Translations under genes and position numbers: made by a program | Notes under the pieces: model-generated | Databases searched by the model: none | Told to the model about the DNA's origin: nothing | The model's input: only the letters and a program-made list of their open reading frames with translations | Part shown: positions 1 through 6,928 of the stretch, piece by piece | Numbering within the stretch: the first letter of the stretch is position 1 | How the letters are laid out: each line of letters begins with the position of its first letter | Source of the DNA: Arsenophonus melophagi | GTDB lineage: Bacteria > Pseudomonadota > Gammaproteobacteria > Enterobacterales > Enterobacteriaceae | Length of the DNA stretch: 15,313 nucleotides | NCBI GenBank assembly: GCA_032378655.1 | Contig: JAVYJS010000019.1 | Coordinates: forward strand, 1-15,313 | Reading direction: 5' to 3'

Positions 1-26
1 AGATCCAAGAAAAGAGAAGAGCATGA

Positions 27-48
27 TCCTAGATTTGATAATCTAGGA
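27..48. repeat. Inverted repeat, 9-bp arms, 4-nt loop
   Basis: The arms TCCTAGATT (27-35) and AATCTAGGA (40-48) are perfect reverse complements around a TGAT loop. There is no adjacent T-tract on either strand, so it is not an obvious intrinsic terminator. It belongs to the set of short-loop inverted repeats in this window. Confidence 0.6.
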
Positions 49-76
49 AATAGGAATATGAATAGGAAAGAAAATC

Positions 77-107
77 TATTAATTATTATTATCAATAATA
101 ATTAATA
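77..107. repeat. Inverted repeat, 14-bp arms, 3-nt loop
   Basis: The arm at 77-90 (TATTAATTATTATT) is the exact reverse complement of 94-107, separated by ATC. It consists only of A and T, so part of the match could arise from low complexity, but 14 consecutive pairs with a 3-nt loop is still notable. No gene adjoins it. Confidence 0.65.
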
Positions 108-512
108 TTTATTTATATTGTACTGCATTGTATGATATTAATTGGATTCTGTTGCAAACAGCATTATTACTCTTCATTATTACTCTCATATTCATCATAT
201 TCACTGAATGTACTAATAAAAATATAAAACTATTCAAGCGATTTATGTTGCTTTAACGAAAGATTGTATTGTTTTAGAACAAAAAATTATATTGTATTTA
301 GAATACAAAATCATAATAAATTTTTGTAATATTTTTATTTGTATTGCACTCCTTGAATTTTACTCAATAACTCGTATCTCTAAAGCTCAAGAGTATATTG
401 CAATACTATGAACCACTCTTCAGATATTATTATTTGCGTGCGAATTTCACTTAATTGGCTTGTGCTTCTTTTGATCTTCATTTTGAGTTATATTTGAGTC
501 ATGTAACTTTTG

Positions 513-550
513 TATGTAATATCTCTGATTTTAAGCAGAGATATTACATA
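513..550. repeat. Inverted repeat, 15-bp arms, 8-nt loop
   Basis: Positions 513-527 (TATGTAATATCTCTG) and 536-550 are perfect reverse complements with the loop ATTTTAAG. The stem would be a stable hairpin in RNA from either strand. The flanks lack a U-run, so terminator function is uncertain. Confidence 0.7.
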
Positions 551-584
551 TTATAACTTTAGTTATATGTTCTTTTTGTCCCTT

Positions 585-627
585 ATTTTATATCAAGGGC
601 CTTGATATAAGGGCCTTGATATAAAAT
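585..627. repeat. Compound inverted repeat containing a 14-bp tandem duplication
   Basis: The outer arms 585-598 and 614-627 are perfect 14-bp reverse complements. Inside, GGGCCTTGATATAA occurs twice in direct tandem (597-610 and 611-624). The first copy also forms an 11+1+11 palindrome with the sequence to its left (588-610). The simplest reading is a short palindrome whose right arm was duplicated by slippage. The GGGCC core is unusually G+C-rich for this intergenic stretch. Confidence 0.7.
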
Positions 628-772
628 ATTTTCTGTTATTCTATTGTTTTTTTGAGCTATTCTTTTCATTAATTTTTTTTCTTTATAAGTTTATTAACAT
701 CTTAGGTAGTTTTATTTTTTTTATAAATCCAGGCACTGCTTGGACCGTATCCACTATTTTTTTGCTTTATCT

Positions 773-910
773 TCACTTGCTCGCTTTATGTTTTGGCACT
801 CCCTTCCGTTTTTGTACACTATTATGAAGTGTAGGTAATTTATCACAGCCAATAGTAACAGTACTTACTGTACACAAAAAAAATAAGTATGCTTTTGAAT
901 TTTTATTCAT
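773..910 (-). CDS. Possible small lipoprotein, 45 aa, unrecognised
   Basis: An ATG at 910 opens a 45-codon frame ending in TGA at 773. The protein starts MNKNSKAYLFFLCTVSTV and continues TIGCDKLP. This is a short basic N-region, a hydrophobic core of about 14 residues, and a lipobox-like T-I-G-C with Cys22, followed by a basic tail (QKRKG, PKHKASK). That is the layout of a small bacterial lipoprotein, and LspA, which would process it, is encoded in this window. I do not recognise the family; there is a faint resemblance to the LptM/YifL type (short, with Gly-Cys followed by a Lys-Leu segment). Against it: no Shine-Dalgarno sequence is visible, an alternative in-frame ATG lies at 925, and the frame is short in AT-rich DNA. 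It is separated from carB by two palindromes, so it would need its own promoter; a TATAAT occurs at the 5' end without a matching -35. Confidence 0.3.
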   Translation of the reverse strand: MNKNSKAYLFFLCTVSTVTIGCDKLPTLHNSVQKRKGVPKHKASK

Positions 911-987
911 TAAAAATTGTAACATTATAAAACATCTGAAATATTAAAATATAATAGGATATATGAGCTTAATAACACATTAACTTG

Positions 988-1024
988 ATATGCATAACAT
1001 TATGAATCATAATGTTATGCATAT
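988..1024. repeat. Near-perfect palindrome, 18-bp arms, 1-nt centre
   Basis: Positions 988-1005 (ATATGCATAACATTATGA) and 1007-1024 are exact reverse complements around a single A at 1006. It lies 172 bases beyond the carB stop on the minus strand. There is no U-tract after it on the minus strand. On the plus strand a T-rich stretch follows (TTTATTATTTATT), so terminator activity for leftward transcription is not supported. Confidence 0.75.
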
Positions 1025-1127
1025 TTATTATTTATTGAATTTAGGTTACAAGTAGATACATGAGACTAGAATAAGTGATGATGTTAAAATGCTAAACATA
1101 GAGAATCTATCATTCTCCTTTCTATCT

Positions 1128-1162
1128 TATTAAGATTCTTATCTAAGATAAGAATCTTAATA
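1128..1162 (-). terminator. Near-perfect palindrome, possible carB terminator
   Basis: Positions 1128-1144 (TATTAAGATTCTTATCT) and 1146-1162 are exact reverse complements around one A. It begins 33 bases after the carB stop codon, the usual place for an operon terminator, and no gene follows closely. However, the stem is mostly A-T and no U-run follows on the minus strand, so it is atypical. It may simply belong to the short-loop palindrome class seen throughout this window, or protect the mRNA 3' end. Confidence 0.4.
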
Positions 1163-1195
1163 TGTTTTATATGCTCCAATTAAATAGTAAAACAG

Positions 1196-4100
1196 TTAAT
1201 AACTAATCATTTTATGCATCTCCTGAAGGGAGATAACCTTCTCAGTAGGATCAGCATGAAGGGAAATCGCGGTTGCAAAACCACCATTAATCGTTGTATC
1301 GTAATTTACTTTATATTGTAGAGCACTGCGACGAATAAGTTTAGAATCTTCTATTGCACGACGACCTGAAGTAGTATTGACAATATAACTATATTCACCA
1401 TTCTTGATTCTATCTTGAATATGAGGACGTCCTTCATGTACTTTATTCACTAAACGTGGGTTAATTCCTGCTTCGCCCAATACAATTGCAGTTCCATGAG
1501 TAGCATCTAACTCAAAACCATGCTCCATTAATTTAGTGGCTAATGCAGCAATTTTTGTTTTATCACTCTCTCTTACTGAGAGAAGAGCTCGACCAGTCTT
1601 TTTCATCGTGGTAGAAGAACCAAACATAGCTTTAGCAAATGCTTCAGAAAAGGTTCTACCAATTCCCATTACTTCTCCAGTGGAACGCATTTCTGGTCCT
1701 AAAATAGGATCAACGCCAGGAAATTTATTGAAAGGTAATACCACTTCTTTTACTGAATAATAAGGTGGAATGATTTCTTTTGTGATGCCTTGTTGAGCTA
1801 AAGACTGTCCTACCATAACACGAGCAGCTACTTTTGCCAATGATATACCTGTTGCTTTGGATACAAAAGGTACTGTACGAGAAGCTCGTGGATTTACCTC
1901 AATTAAATATACTTCATTATTTTTAATCGCAAATTGAATATTCATTAATCCCCGAACACACAATTCAAATGCAAGTTTCTTTACCTGATCACGTATAATA
2001 TTCTGTATATTCTGATTTAAAGTATAAGAAGGCAAAGAACAAGCAGAATCACCAGAGTGAACACCAGCCTGCTCAATATGCTCCATAATCCCGCCAATTA
2101 AAACGGTTTCTCCATCACAGATGGCATCTACATCAACCTCAATAGCATCATCAAGAAAATGATCTAGCAATATTGGCATATCATCAGAAATATTCATCGT
2201 TTTCTGAAAGTAACGTAGTAAGTCAGTGTCATCATAAACAATTTCTATAGAGCGTCCACCTAAAACATAAGAAGGGCGTACAACTATTGGATAACCAATT
2301 TTATGAGCTGTTTCTATAGCTTTTTCAATACTAGTAACCATAGCATTTTCGGGCTGTTTCAATCCTAAGCAAATCACTGTTTGCTGAAATCGTTCACGAT
2401 CTTCAGCTCGATCAATCGCATCTGGGCTAGTACCAATAATAGGAACACCAGCCTCTTCTAAAGCACGCGCTAATTTTAATGGTGTCTGTCCGCCATACTG
2501 CACAATAACTCCGATCGGTTTTTCGATTCTAACTATTTCTAATACATCTTCTAACGTTACTGGTTCACAATAGAGACGATTAGAGATATCGTAATCAGTA
2601 GAAACTGTTTCAGGATTACAATTTACCATTATTGTTTGGTATCCATCTTCACGTAATGCTAGTGAAGCATGTACACAGCAATAATCAAACTCAATTCCTT
2701 GACCAATGCGGTTTGGTCCGCCACCTAGTACAATAATCTTAGATTGAGTATTGTCAGGATTTGCTTCAGATTCATCTTCATAAGTGGAATAAAGATAAGC
2801 AGTATCTGTAGCAAATTCTGCTGCACAAGTATCTATTCTCTTAAAAGCAGGATATAATTTATATTGATGACGTAATGTACGAATTTCAGTTTCAGAAACA
2901 CCTACTAGTTTAGCTAAACGAATGTCAGAAAAACCTTTCCGTTTCAATCGCCATAAAAATGATTCAGATAATCCATTAAGGCCAAATTCAATAACTTTTT
3001 CTTCTAAACGAATCAGTTCTTCAATTTGAACTAAAAACCAACGATCGATATTAGTCAAATTAAACACGCCATTCACAGACATACCTGCGCGGAATGCATC
3101 GGCTATATACCAAATACGTTCAGCTCCAGCATCTTTTAGTTGACAACGAATTTTTGTTAATGAGTCGCATTCATCTAAATTAACTTTTGGATCAAAACCT
3201 GTTGCAGCCACTTCTAATCCACGCAATGCCTTTTGCATTGATTCTTGGAATGTTCTTCCAATAGCCATTACCTCACCAACTGATTTCATCTGAGTGGTCA
3301 AACGATCATTACTACCTGGAAATTTTTCAAAATTAAAACGCGGGATCTTAGTTACAACATAATCTATGGAAGGTTCAAAAGCAGCGGGTGTTCGTCCTCC
3401 TGTAATGTCATTCATTAATTCATCCAATGTATAACCTACTGCAAGTTTTGCTGCAACTTTAGCAATAGGAAAACCAGTTGCTTTGGATGCTAAGGCTGAT
3501 GAACGCGATACGCGTGGATTTATTTCAATTACAACTAAGCGACCAGTCTTAGGATTGACGGCAAATTGAACATTAGCACCGCCTGTTTTTATACCAATTT
3601 CTCGTAATACTGACATTGATGCATTACGCATAATTTGATATTCTTTATCCGCTAAAGTTTGAGCGGGTGCAACAGTAATGGAATCTCCAGTATGAATTCC
3701 CATTGCATCAACATTTTCAATAGAACAAATAATGATGCAATTATCATTTTTATCACAAAGTAATTCCATTTCGTACTCTTTCCAACCAATTAATGACTCA
3801 TCTATCAATAATTCATGCGTTGGAGAAAGATTTAATCCACTTAAACAAATTTCTTCAAACTCTTCATGATTATAAGCAATGCCACTTCCAGAACCGCCCA
3901 TAGTAAATGAAGGACGAATAATACAGGAAAAACCTACTTTTTCTACAACTGCTAATGCTTCTTCTAAAGAATGTGCGATTCCAGAACGAGCAGTTTCTAA
4001 GCCAATTTTCTTCATTGCTTTATCAAACCTCTGACGATCTTCTGCCTTATTAATTGCGTCAGCTGTTGCGCCAATCATAGTAACTGCAAATTCGTTTAAT

Positions 4101-4420
4101 ATACCTTTACGCTCTAATTCTAGAGCACAGTTTAGAGCAGTTTGTCCACCCACGGTAGGTAAAATCGCATCAGGCCGCTCTTTTTCAATAATTTTGCGTA
4201 CTATTTCCCAGCGAATTGGCTCAATATAAGTAGCATCAGAAAGTTCTGGATCTGTCATAATAGTGGCCGGATTAGAATTAATTAGAATAACACGATAACC
4301 CTCTTCACGTAGTGCTTTACAGGCTTGTGTGCCTGAATAATCAAATTCACAAGCTTGGCCAATAACAATTGGCCCAGCACCTAAAATCAGGATACTGGTT
4401 ATATCCGTCCGCTTTGGCAT
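1196..4420 (-). CDS. carB: Carbamoyl-phosphate synthase large subunit
   Basis: CarB, with CarA, makes carbamoyl phosphate from glutamine-derived ammonia, bicarbonate and two ATP in the cytoplasm, feeding pyrimidine and arginine synthesis. The 1074-residue product matches the family (about 1073 in E. coli). Two homologous synthetase halves are visible. The first has an ATP-grasp stretch PSFTMGGSGSG near residue 170 and metal-binding EINPRVSRSS near 300. The second restarts at VLGGGPNRIGQG and has RPSYVLGG and EVNPRASRT near 840. The C-terminal allosteric (MGS-like) domain keeps DATHGTAIVLGEAG and NTTSGRRAI, the UMP/IMP/ornithine-responsive region in E. coli. One conserved Gly in the first glycine loop reads Ser (GGSGSG). 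The ATG at 4420 is preceded by AGGAG and lies 12 bases after the carA stop, so translation of the pair is probably linked. No frameshift is seen. Confidence 0.97.
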   Translation of the reverse strand: MPKRTDITSILILGAGPIVIGQACEFDYSGTQACKALREEGYRVILINSNPATIMTDPELSDATYIEPIRWEIVRKIIEKERPDAILPTVGGQTALNCALELERKGILNEFAVTMIGATADAINKAEDRQRFDKAMKKIGLETARSGIAHSLEEALAVVEKVGFSCIIRPSFTMGGSGSGIAYNHEEFEEICLSGLNLSPTHELLIDESLIGWKEYEMELLCDKNDNCIIICSIENVDAMGIHTGDSITVAPAQTLADKEYQIMRNASMSVLREIGIKTGGANVQFAVNPKTGRLVVIEINPRVSRSSALASKATGFPIAKVAAKLAVGYTLDELMNDITGGRTPAAFEPSIDYVVTKIPRFNFEKFPGSNDRLTTQMKSVGEVMAIGRTFQESMQKALRGLEVAATGFDPKVNLDECDSLTKIRCQLKDAGAERIWYIADAFRAGMSVNGVFNLTNIDRWFLVQIEELIRLEEKVIEFGLNGLSESFLWRLKRKGFSDIRLAKLVGVSETEIRTLRHQYKLYPAFKRIDTCAAEFATDTAYLYSTYEDESEANPDNTQSKIIVLGGGPNRIGQGIEFDYCCVHASLALREDGYQTIMVNCNPETVSTDYDISNRLYCEPVTLEDVLEIVRIEKPIGVIVQYGGQTPLKLARALEEAGVPIIGTSPDAIDRAEDRERFQQTVICLGLKQPENAMVTSIEKAIETAHKIGYPIVVRPSYVLGGRSIEIVYDDTDLLRYFQKTMNISDDMPILLDHFLDDAIEVDVDAICDGETVLIGGIMEHIEQAGVHSGDSACSLPSYTLNQNIQNIIRDQVKKLAFELCVRGLMNIQFAIKNNEVYLIEVNPRASRTVPFVSKATGISLAKVAARVMVGQSLAQQGITKEIIPPYYSVKEVVLPFNKFPGVDPILGPEMRSTGEVMGIGRTFSEAFAKAMFGSSTTMKKTGRALLSVRESDKTKIAALATKLMEHGFELDATHGTAIVLGEAGINPRLVNKVHEGRPHIQDRIKNGEYSYIVNTTSGRRAIEDSKLIRRSALQYKVNYDTTINGGFATAISLHADPTEKVISLQEMHKMISY

Positions 4421-4432
4421 GTTCTCTCCTGA

Positions 4433-5599
4433 TCAATCAACTTGAGTTGCTAAATTTATTTGACGATAATTTTTCATTAATTCAATAAAATAATCAAATA
4501 GAAGTTCTGCATCTTTAGGACCAGGGCTAGCCTCAGGATGTCCTTGAAATCCAAATGCTGGTTTATTAGTATAATGTATACCCTGCAAACTTCCATCAAA
4601 TAGTGATCTGTGGGTAACTTGTAATTCATCAGATAATGATGTTTCGTCAACTGCAAAACCATGATTTTGAGTAGTAATCATAAGACGGTTGTTAACTAAA
4701 TCTTTTACTGGATGGTTACCACCATGATGACCAAATTTCATTTTTATGGTGTTAGCGCCACTTGCTAGTGCCAGTAATTGATAACCTAAACAAATACCAA
4801 AAATAGGGATTTCTTTTATTAGAAACTGCTTAATAGCTGTGATTGCATAATCACAAACAGTAGGGTCACCGGGACCATTAGAAAGAAAGATCCCATCAGG
4901 TACTATTTTTAATACTTCATTAGCAGGTGTTGTTGCTGGGACAACCGTCAAATAACAACTACGATCAACAAGCAAGCGTAAAATATTTTGCTTAACTCCA
5001 AAATCATAAACTACCACATGATAAGAGGGTTGCTCTAGAGTCTTCGTAGACAAAAATCCATAGCTTTTGAGCTGGCAATTCTCTTTTTTCCAGGAAAACA
5101 TCTTTTTTGTTGTAACTTCTTTAACTAAATCTACTCCTTTTATTTCACTAAATAATTTAATTTTTTCCAATGCTAAATTGACATCTAAATTATGATTAGT
5201 AATAATACAACCATTTTGCGTGCCTTTTTTTCTTAATAATCGTGTAAGCTTACGAGTATCGATATCAGCAATTGCTACTGTTTGATGACGCTTGAGATAA
5301 TCTGATAAGCTTTCTGTGCTGCGAAAATGACTATAATTTAATGATAAATCACGTATAACTAATCCGTGAGCATGAATGATAGATGATTCTTCATCATCAG
5401 GATTAATACCGATATTTCCAATATGAGGATAAGTCAGGGTAATAATTTGGTGGGCGTAGGAAGGATCAGTGATAATTTCTTGATATCCAGTCATTGATGT
5501 ATTAAAAACAACTTCTCCAACAACAATACCTTCAGTTCCAATGGAACGACCATGAAACTGGCTTCCATCCTCCAGAACTAACATAGCTGGCTTAATCAA
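4433..5599 (-). CDS. carA: Carbamoyl-phosphate synthase small (glutaminase) subunit
   Basis: CarA hydrolyses glutamine and channels ammonia to CarB. The N-terminal small-subunit domain (LEDGSQFHG, NTSMTGYQEI, TLTYPHIGN) is followed by a class I glutamine amidotransferase domain. The latter shows SNGPGDP, the nucleophile in GICLGYQL (Cys270) and the triad partners in FQGHPEASPG (His354, Glu356). I place the start at TTG 5599. A strong GGAGG (5605-5609) sits 5 bases upstream, and the protein then starts IKPAMLVLEDG, exactly where E. coli CarA starts; E. coli carA is known to initiate at UUG. A further upstream TTG at 5611 overlaps the ribosome-binding site and is unlikely. Length is 388 aa against 382 in E. 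coli, the difference being mostly a slightly longer C-terminus. The gene leads the carA-carB unit. Confidence 0.95.
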   Translation of the reverse strand: MIKPAMLVLEDGSQFHGRSIGTEGIVVGEVVFNTSMTGYQEIITDPSYAHQIITLTYPHIGNIGINPDDEESSIIHAHGLVIRDLSLNYSHFRSTESLSDYLKRHQTVAIADIDTRKLTRLLRKKGTQNGCIITNHNLDVNLALEKIKLFSEIKGVDLVKEVTTKKMFSWKKENCQLKSYGFLSTKTLEQPSYHVVVYDFGVKQNILRLLVDRSCYLTVVPATTPANEVLKIVPDGIFLSNGPGDPTVCDYAITAIKQFLIKEIPIFGICLGYQLLALASGANTIKMKFGHHGGNHPVKDLVNNRLMITTQNHGFAVDETSLSDELQVTHRSLFDGSLQGIHYTNKPAFGFQGHPEASPGPKDAELLFDYFIELMKNYRQINLATQVD

Positions 5600-5609
5600 A
5601 ATATCCTCC
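5597..5609 (-). promoter_or_regulatory. carA ribosome binding site and UUG start
   Basis: Read on the minus strand, GGAGG (5609-5605) is followed by five bases and then TTG ATT AAG. No ATG is available at the homologous position; the first ATG downstream falls at residue 6, inside the conserved start of the domain. The strong Shine-Dalgarno sequence presumably compensates for the weak start codon. Confidence 0.85.
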
Positions 5610-5702
5610 AAAAAATAAAAACTGTGTATTGAGCATATTGATTTATCTAAAAGCCAATAAATTTGTGTTAAAATGGACAGTACAAGAAAATTTTTTTACA
5701 AC

Positions 5703-5714
5703 ATTGCGCGCAAT
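5703..5714. repeat. 12-bp dyad at the putative carAB start point
   Basis: ATTGCGCGCAAT is a perfect loopless palindrome, very G+C-rich compared with its surroundings. It overlaps the downstream end of the putative -10 element and the expected transcription start. Its position suits an operator or a melting barrier, but no known regulator consensus matches well. Its function is inferred only. Confidence 0.35.
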
Positions 5715-5741
5715 TCTAATGATGAAAAGAACAATTGTCTA
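5713..5741 (-). promoter_or_regulatory. Putative sigma-70 promoter for carAB
   Basis: On the minus strand TAGACA (5741-5736) and TAGAAT (5718-5713) are separated by exactly 17 bases; each matches the consensus at 5 of 6 positions. Transcription would start near 5706, giving a leader of about 107 bases before the carA UUG. It is the best promoter-like pair found in this gap by eye. Confidence 0.5.
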
Positions 5742-5818
5742 GTTAAAAATATTTTTGTGTTGCAGCTCATTTATGGTAAAATAGCAATACAAAACACTCT
5801 ACTATATCGTTATATAGA

Positions 5819-5850
5819 GTACAAAGGTCATTTTAAAATGACCTTTGTAC
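5819..5850. repeat. 32-bp perfect loopless palindrome downstream of dapB
   Basis: The arm 5819-5834 (GTACAAAGGTCATTTT) is the exact reverse complement of 5835-5850. It lies 97-128 bases past the dapB stop and about 78 bases upstream of the putative carAB -35. As RNA it would form a 14-bp stem with a 4-nt loop. It could terminate or protect dapB mRNA, but no U-run follows on the minus strand. A T-rich stretch (ATTTTATTTT) follows on the plus strand. Confidence 0.75.
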
Positions 5851-5946
5851 AAGAATTTTATTTTAATGAGTGTTCAAACTTAATCAGTTAATACAAAGAA
5901 TAGTTTAAACATTAAGCATTTCAAAAAATGAATCAATAAATAAAAA

Positions 5947-6768
5947 CTAAATACTTTTTAAGTTTAGTACATCTTGCATACTATATAAGCCATTATTTTT
6001 ATCTTTTAACCAAAAGCAAGCTTTAATAGCACCATTGGCAAATATCATGCGACTAGATGCTTTGTGCGTTATTTCTATTCTTTCACCAATATTAGCAAAA
6101 ATTGCTGTATGCTCTCCAATAATGTCACCAGCTCTAGTTGTAGCAAAACCAATGCTGTTCTTTTTTCTTTTGCCAGTAAAACCTTGGCGGTCATATACTG
6201 CACAATATTTTAAATTACTTCCAATAGCCTTAGCAATAATTTCTCCCATTGCTAAGGCAGTTCCTGATGGTGCATCAACTTTATATCTGTGGTGGGCTTC
6301 AATAATTTCAATATCACTATATTTTCCGATTACTGTTGCTGCTTTTTCTAATAACCTGAATATTAAATTAATTCCTATACTAAAATTTGCCGCCAAAACA
6401 ATAGGAATTATTTTTGCTGCTTCTTTAATCGACTGTTTTTCGATTTCACTAAATCCAGTAGTGCCAATAATCATTGCTTTTCCATATTTCTTGCAAACAG
6501 ATAAGTAATATTTCGTCCCTTCTGGACGAGTAAAATCAATCAAAATATCAAATTTATCTAAAATACTTATAAGATCATCACTAATAATGATATTCAAGCT
6601 GCTCATGCCGATTAATGTACCGGCATTAATGCCTACTATACTTGAGCCTTTTTTCACTAACGCCCCCCCTAAAGTAATACCATTTGTTTTCGATACAGCT
6701 TTGATTAGTTTGCGTCCCATGCAGCCATCAGCACCAACAATGGCAACACGTATATTTGAATTAGTCAT
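5947..6768 (-). CDS. dapB: 4-hydroxy-tetrahydrodipicolinate reductase
   Basis: DapB carries out the NAD(P)H-dependent reduction step after DapA in the diaminopimelate/lysine pathway, needed for peptidoglycan and for lysine supply. The 273-residue product equals the E. coli length and aligns without gaps. The Rossmann glycine motif is present (VGADGCMG, Gly12/15/18). The substrate-binding and catalytic block EAHHRYKVDAPSGTA has His159, His160 and Lys163. The C-terminal FANIGERIEITHKASSRMIFANGA is well kept. Residues known in E. coli to contact the cofactor differ: Arg16 is Cys, Glu38 is Val and Arg39 is Lys. The ATG at 6768 matches the E. coli start; only a weak GAG precedes it. The 160-base gap to ispH suggests separate expression. 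I saw no confident promoter. Confidence 0.96.
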   Translation of the reverse strand: MTNSNIRVAIVGADGCMGRKLIKAVSKTNGITLGGALVKKGSSIVGINAGTLIGMSSLNIIISDDLISILDKFDILIDFTRPEGTKYYLSVCKKYGKAMIIGTTGFSEIEKQSIKEAAKIIPIVLAANFSIGINLIFRLLEKAATVIGKYSDIEIIEAHHRYKVDAPSGTALAMGEIIAKAIGSNLKYCAVYDRQGFTGKRKKNSIGFATTRAGDIIGEHTAIFANIGERIEITHKASSRMIFANGAIKACFWLKDKNNGLYSMQDVLNLKSI

Positions 6769-6839
6769 ATTTTGCTCATGATGAAAATTTTAATATTTAA
6801 ATGATTACACAGATAAAACGTAACATTTATAAGCCTTAG

Positions 6840-6862
6840 TGACTCTAAAGCTATTAGAGTCA
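6840..6862 (-). terminator. Hairpin after ispH, possible terminator
   Basis: TGACTCTAA (6840-6848) pairs perfectly with TTAGAGTCA (6854-6862) around a 5-nt loop. It is 66-88 bases downstream of the ispH stop and upstream of dapB on the minus strand. It could end the ribF-ileS-lspA-ispH transcript. There is no U-run after it, so an intrinsic terminator is only possible, not shown. Confidence 0.35.
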
Positions 6863-6928
6863 GCTTAATTAGTATATTAACTGGAGCATTGAAAAGTAGT
6901 TTAATAAAATACAAAAAAAAAGTAATTA

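Larger units (their letters stand above)
1..772. other. Gene-free AT-rich region with inverted repeats
   Basis: I see no convincing protein or RNA gene here. It lies beyond the 3' end of carB, where E. coli has accessory genes, and no remnant of those is recognisable. It contains several hairpin-forming inverted repeats (27-48, 77-107, 292-308, 513-550, 585-627). It also has a 13-nt near-tandem repeat at 162-187 (12 of 13 identical). I searched by eye for a tRNA T-loop signature and found none. The base composition, poorer in G+C than the genes, fits eroded intergenic DNA. Confidence 0.6.
5600..5946. other. dapB-carA intergenic region
   Basis: This 347-base gap separates two same-strand genes. 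It holds a 32-bp perfect palindrome near dapB, an imperfect hairpin at 5796-5820 that touches it, a promoter-like pair for carAB, and the carA leader. A plus-strand open frame at 5673-5891 has no recognisable domain, no family resemblance and no good ribosome-binding site; I consider it chance. I found no ArgR box pair of the kind that controls E. coli carAB. rihC, which precedes dapB in E. coli, is not the occupant here. Confidence 0.6.

Noticed and set aside
721..760. CCAGGCACTGCTTGG, looked at as a possible tRNA or terminator arm
   Set aside because: Only a 6-pair stem including one G-T wobble; no cloverleaf could be drawn and no T-loop motif is present.
5673..5891. 72-codon plus-strand open frame between dapB and carA
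   Set aside because: No domain or familiar motif and no good ribosome-binding site; it spans the carAB promoter region and the 32-bp palindrome on the opposite strand.
6035..6508. 157-codon plus-strand open frame inside dapB
   Set aside because: It is antisense to well-conserved dapB codons; its hydrophobic translation is a by-product of the opposite strand's codon use.
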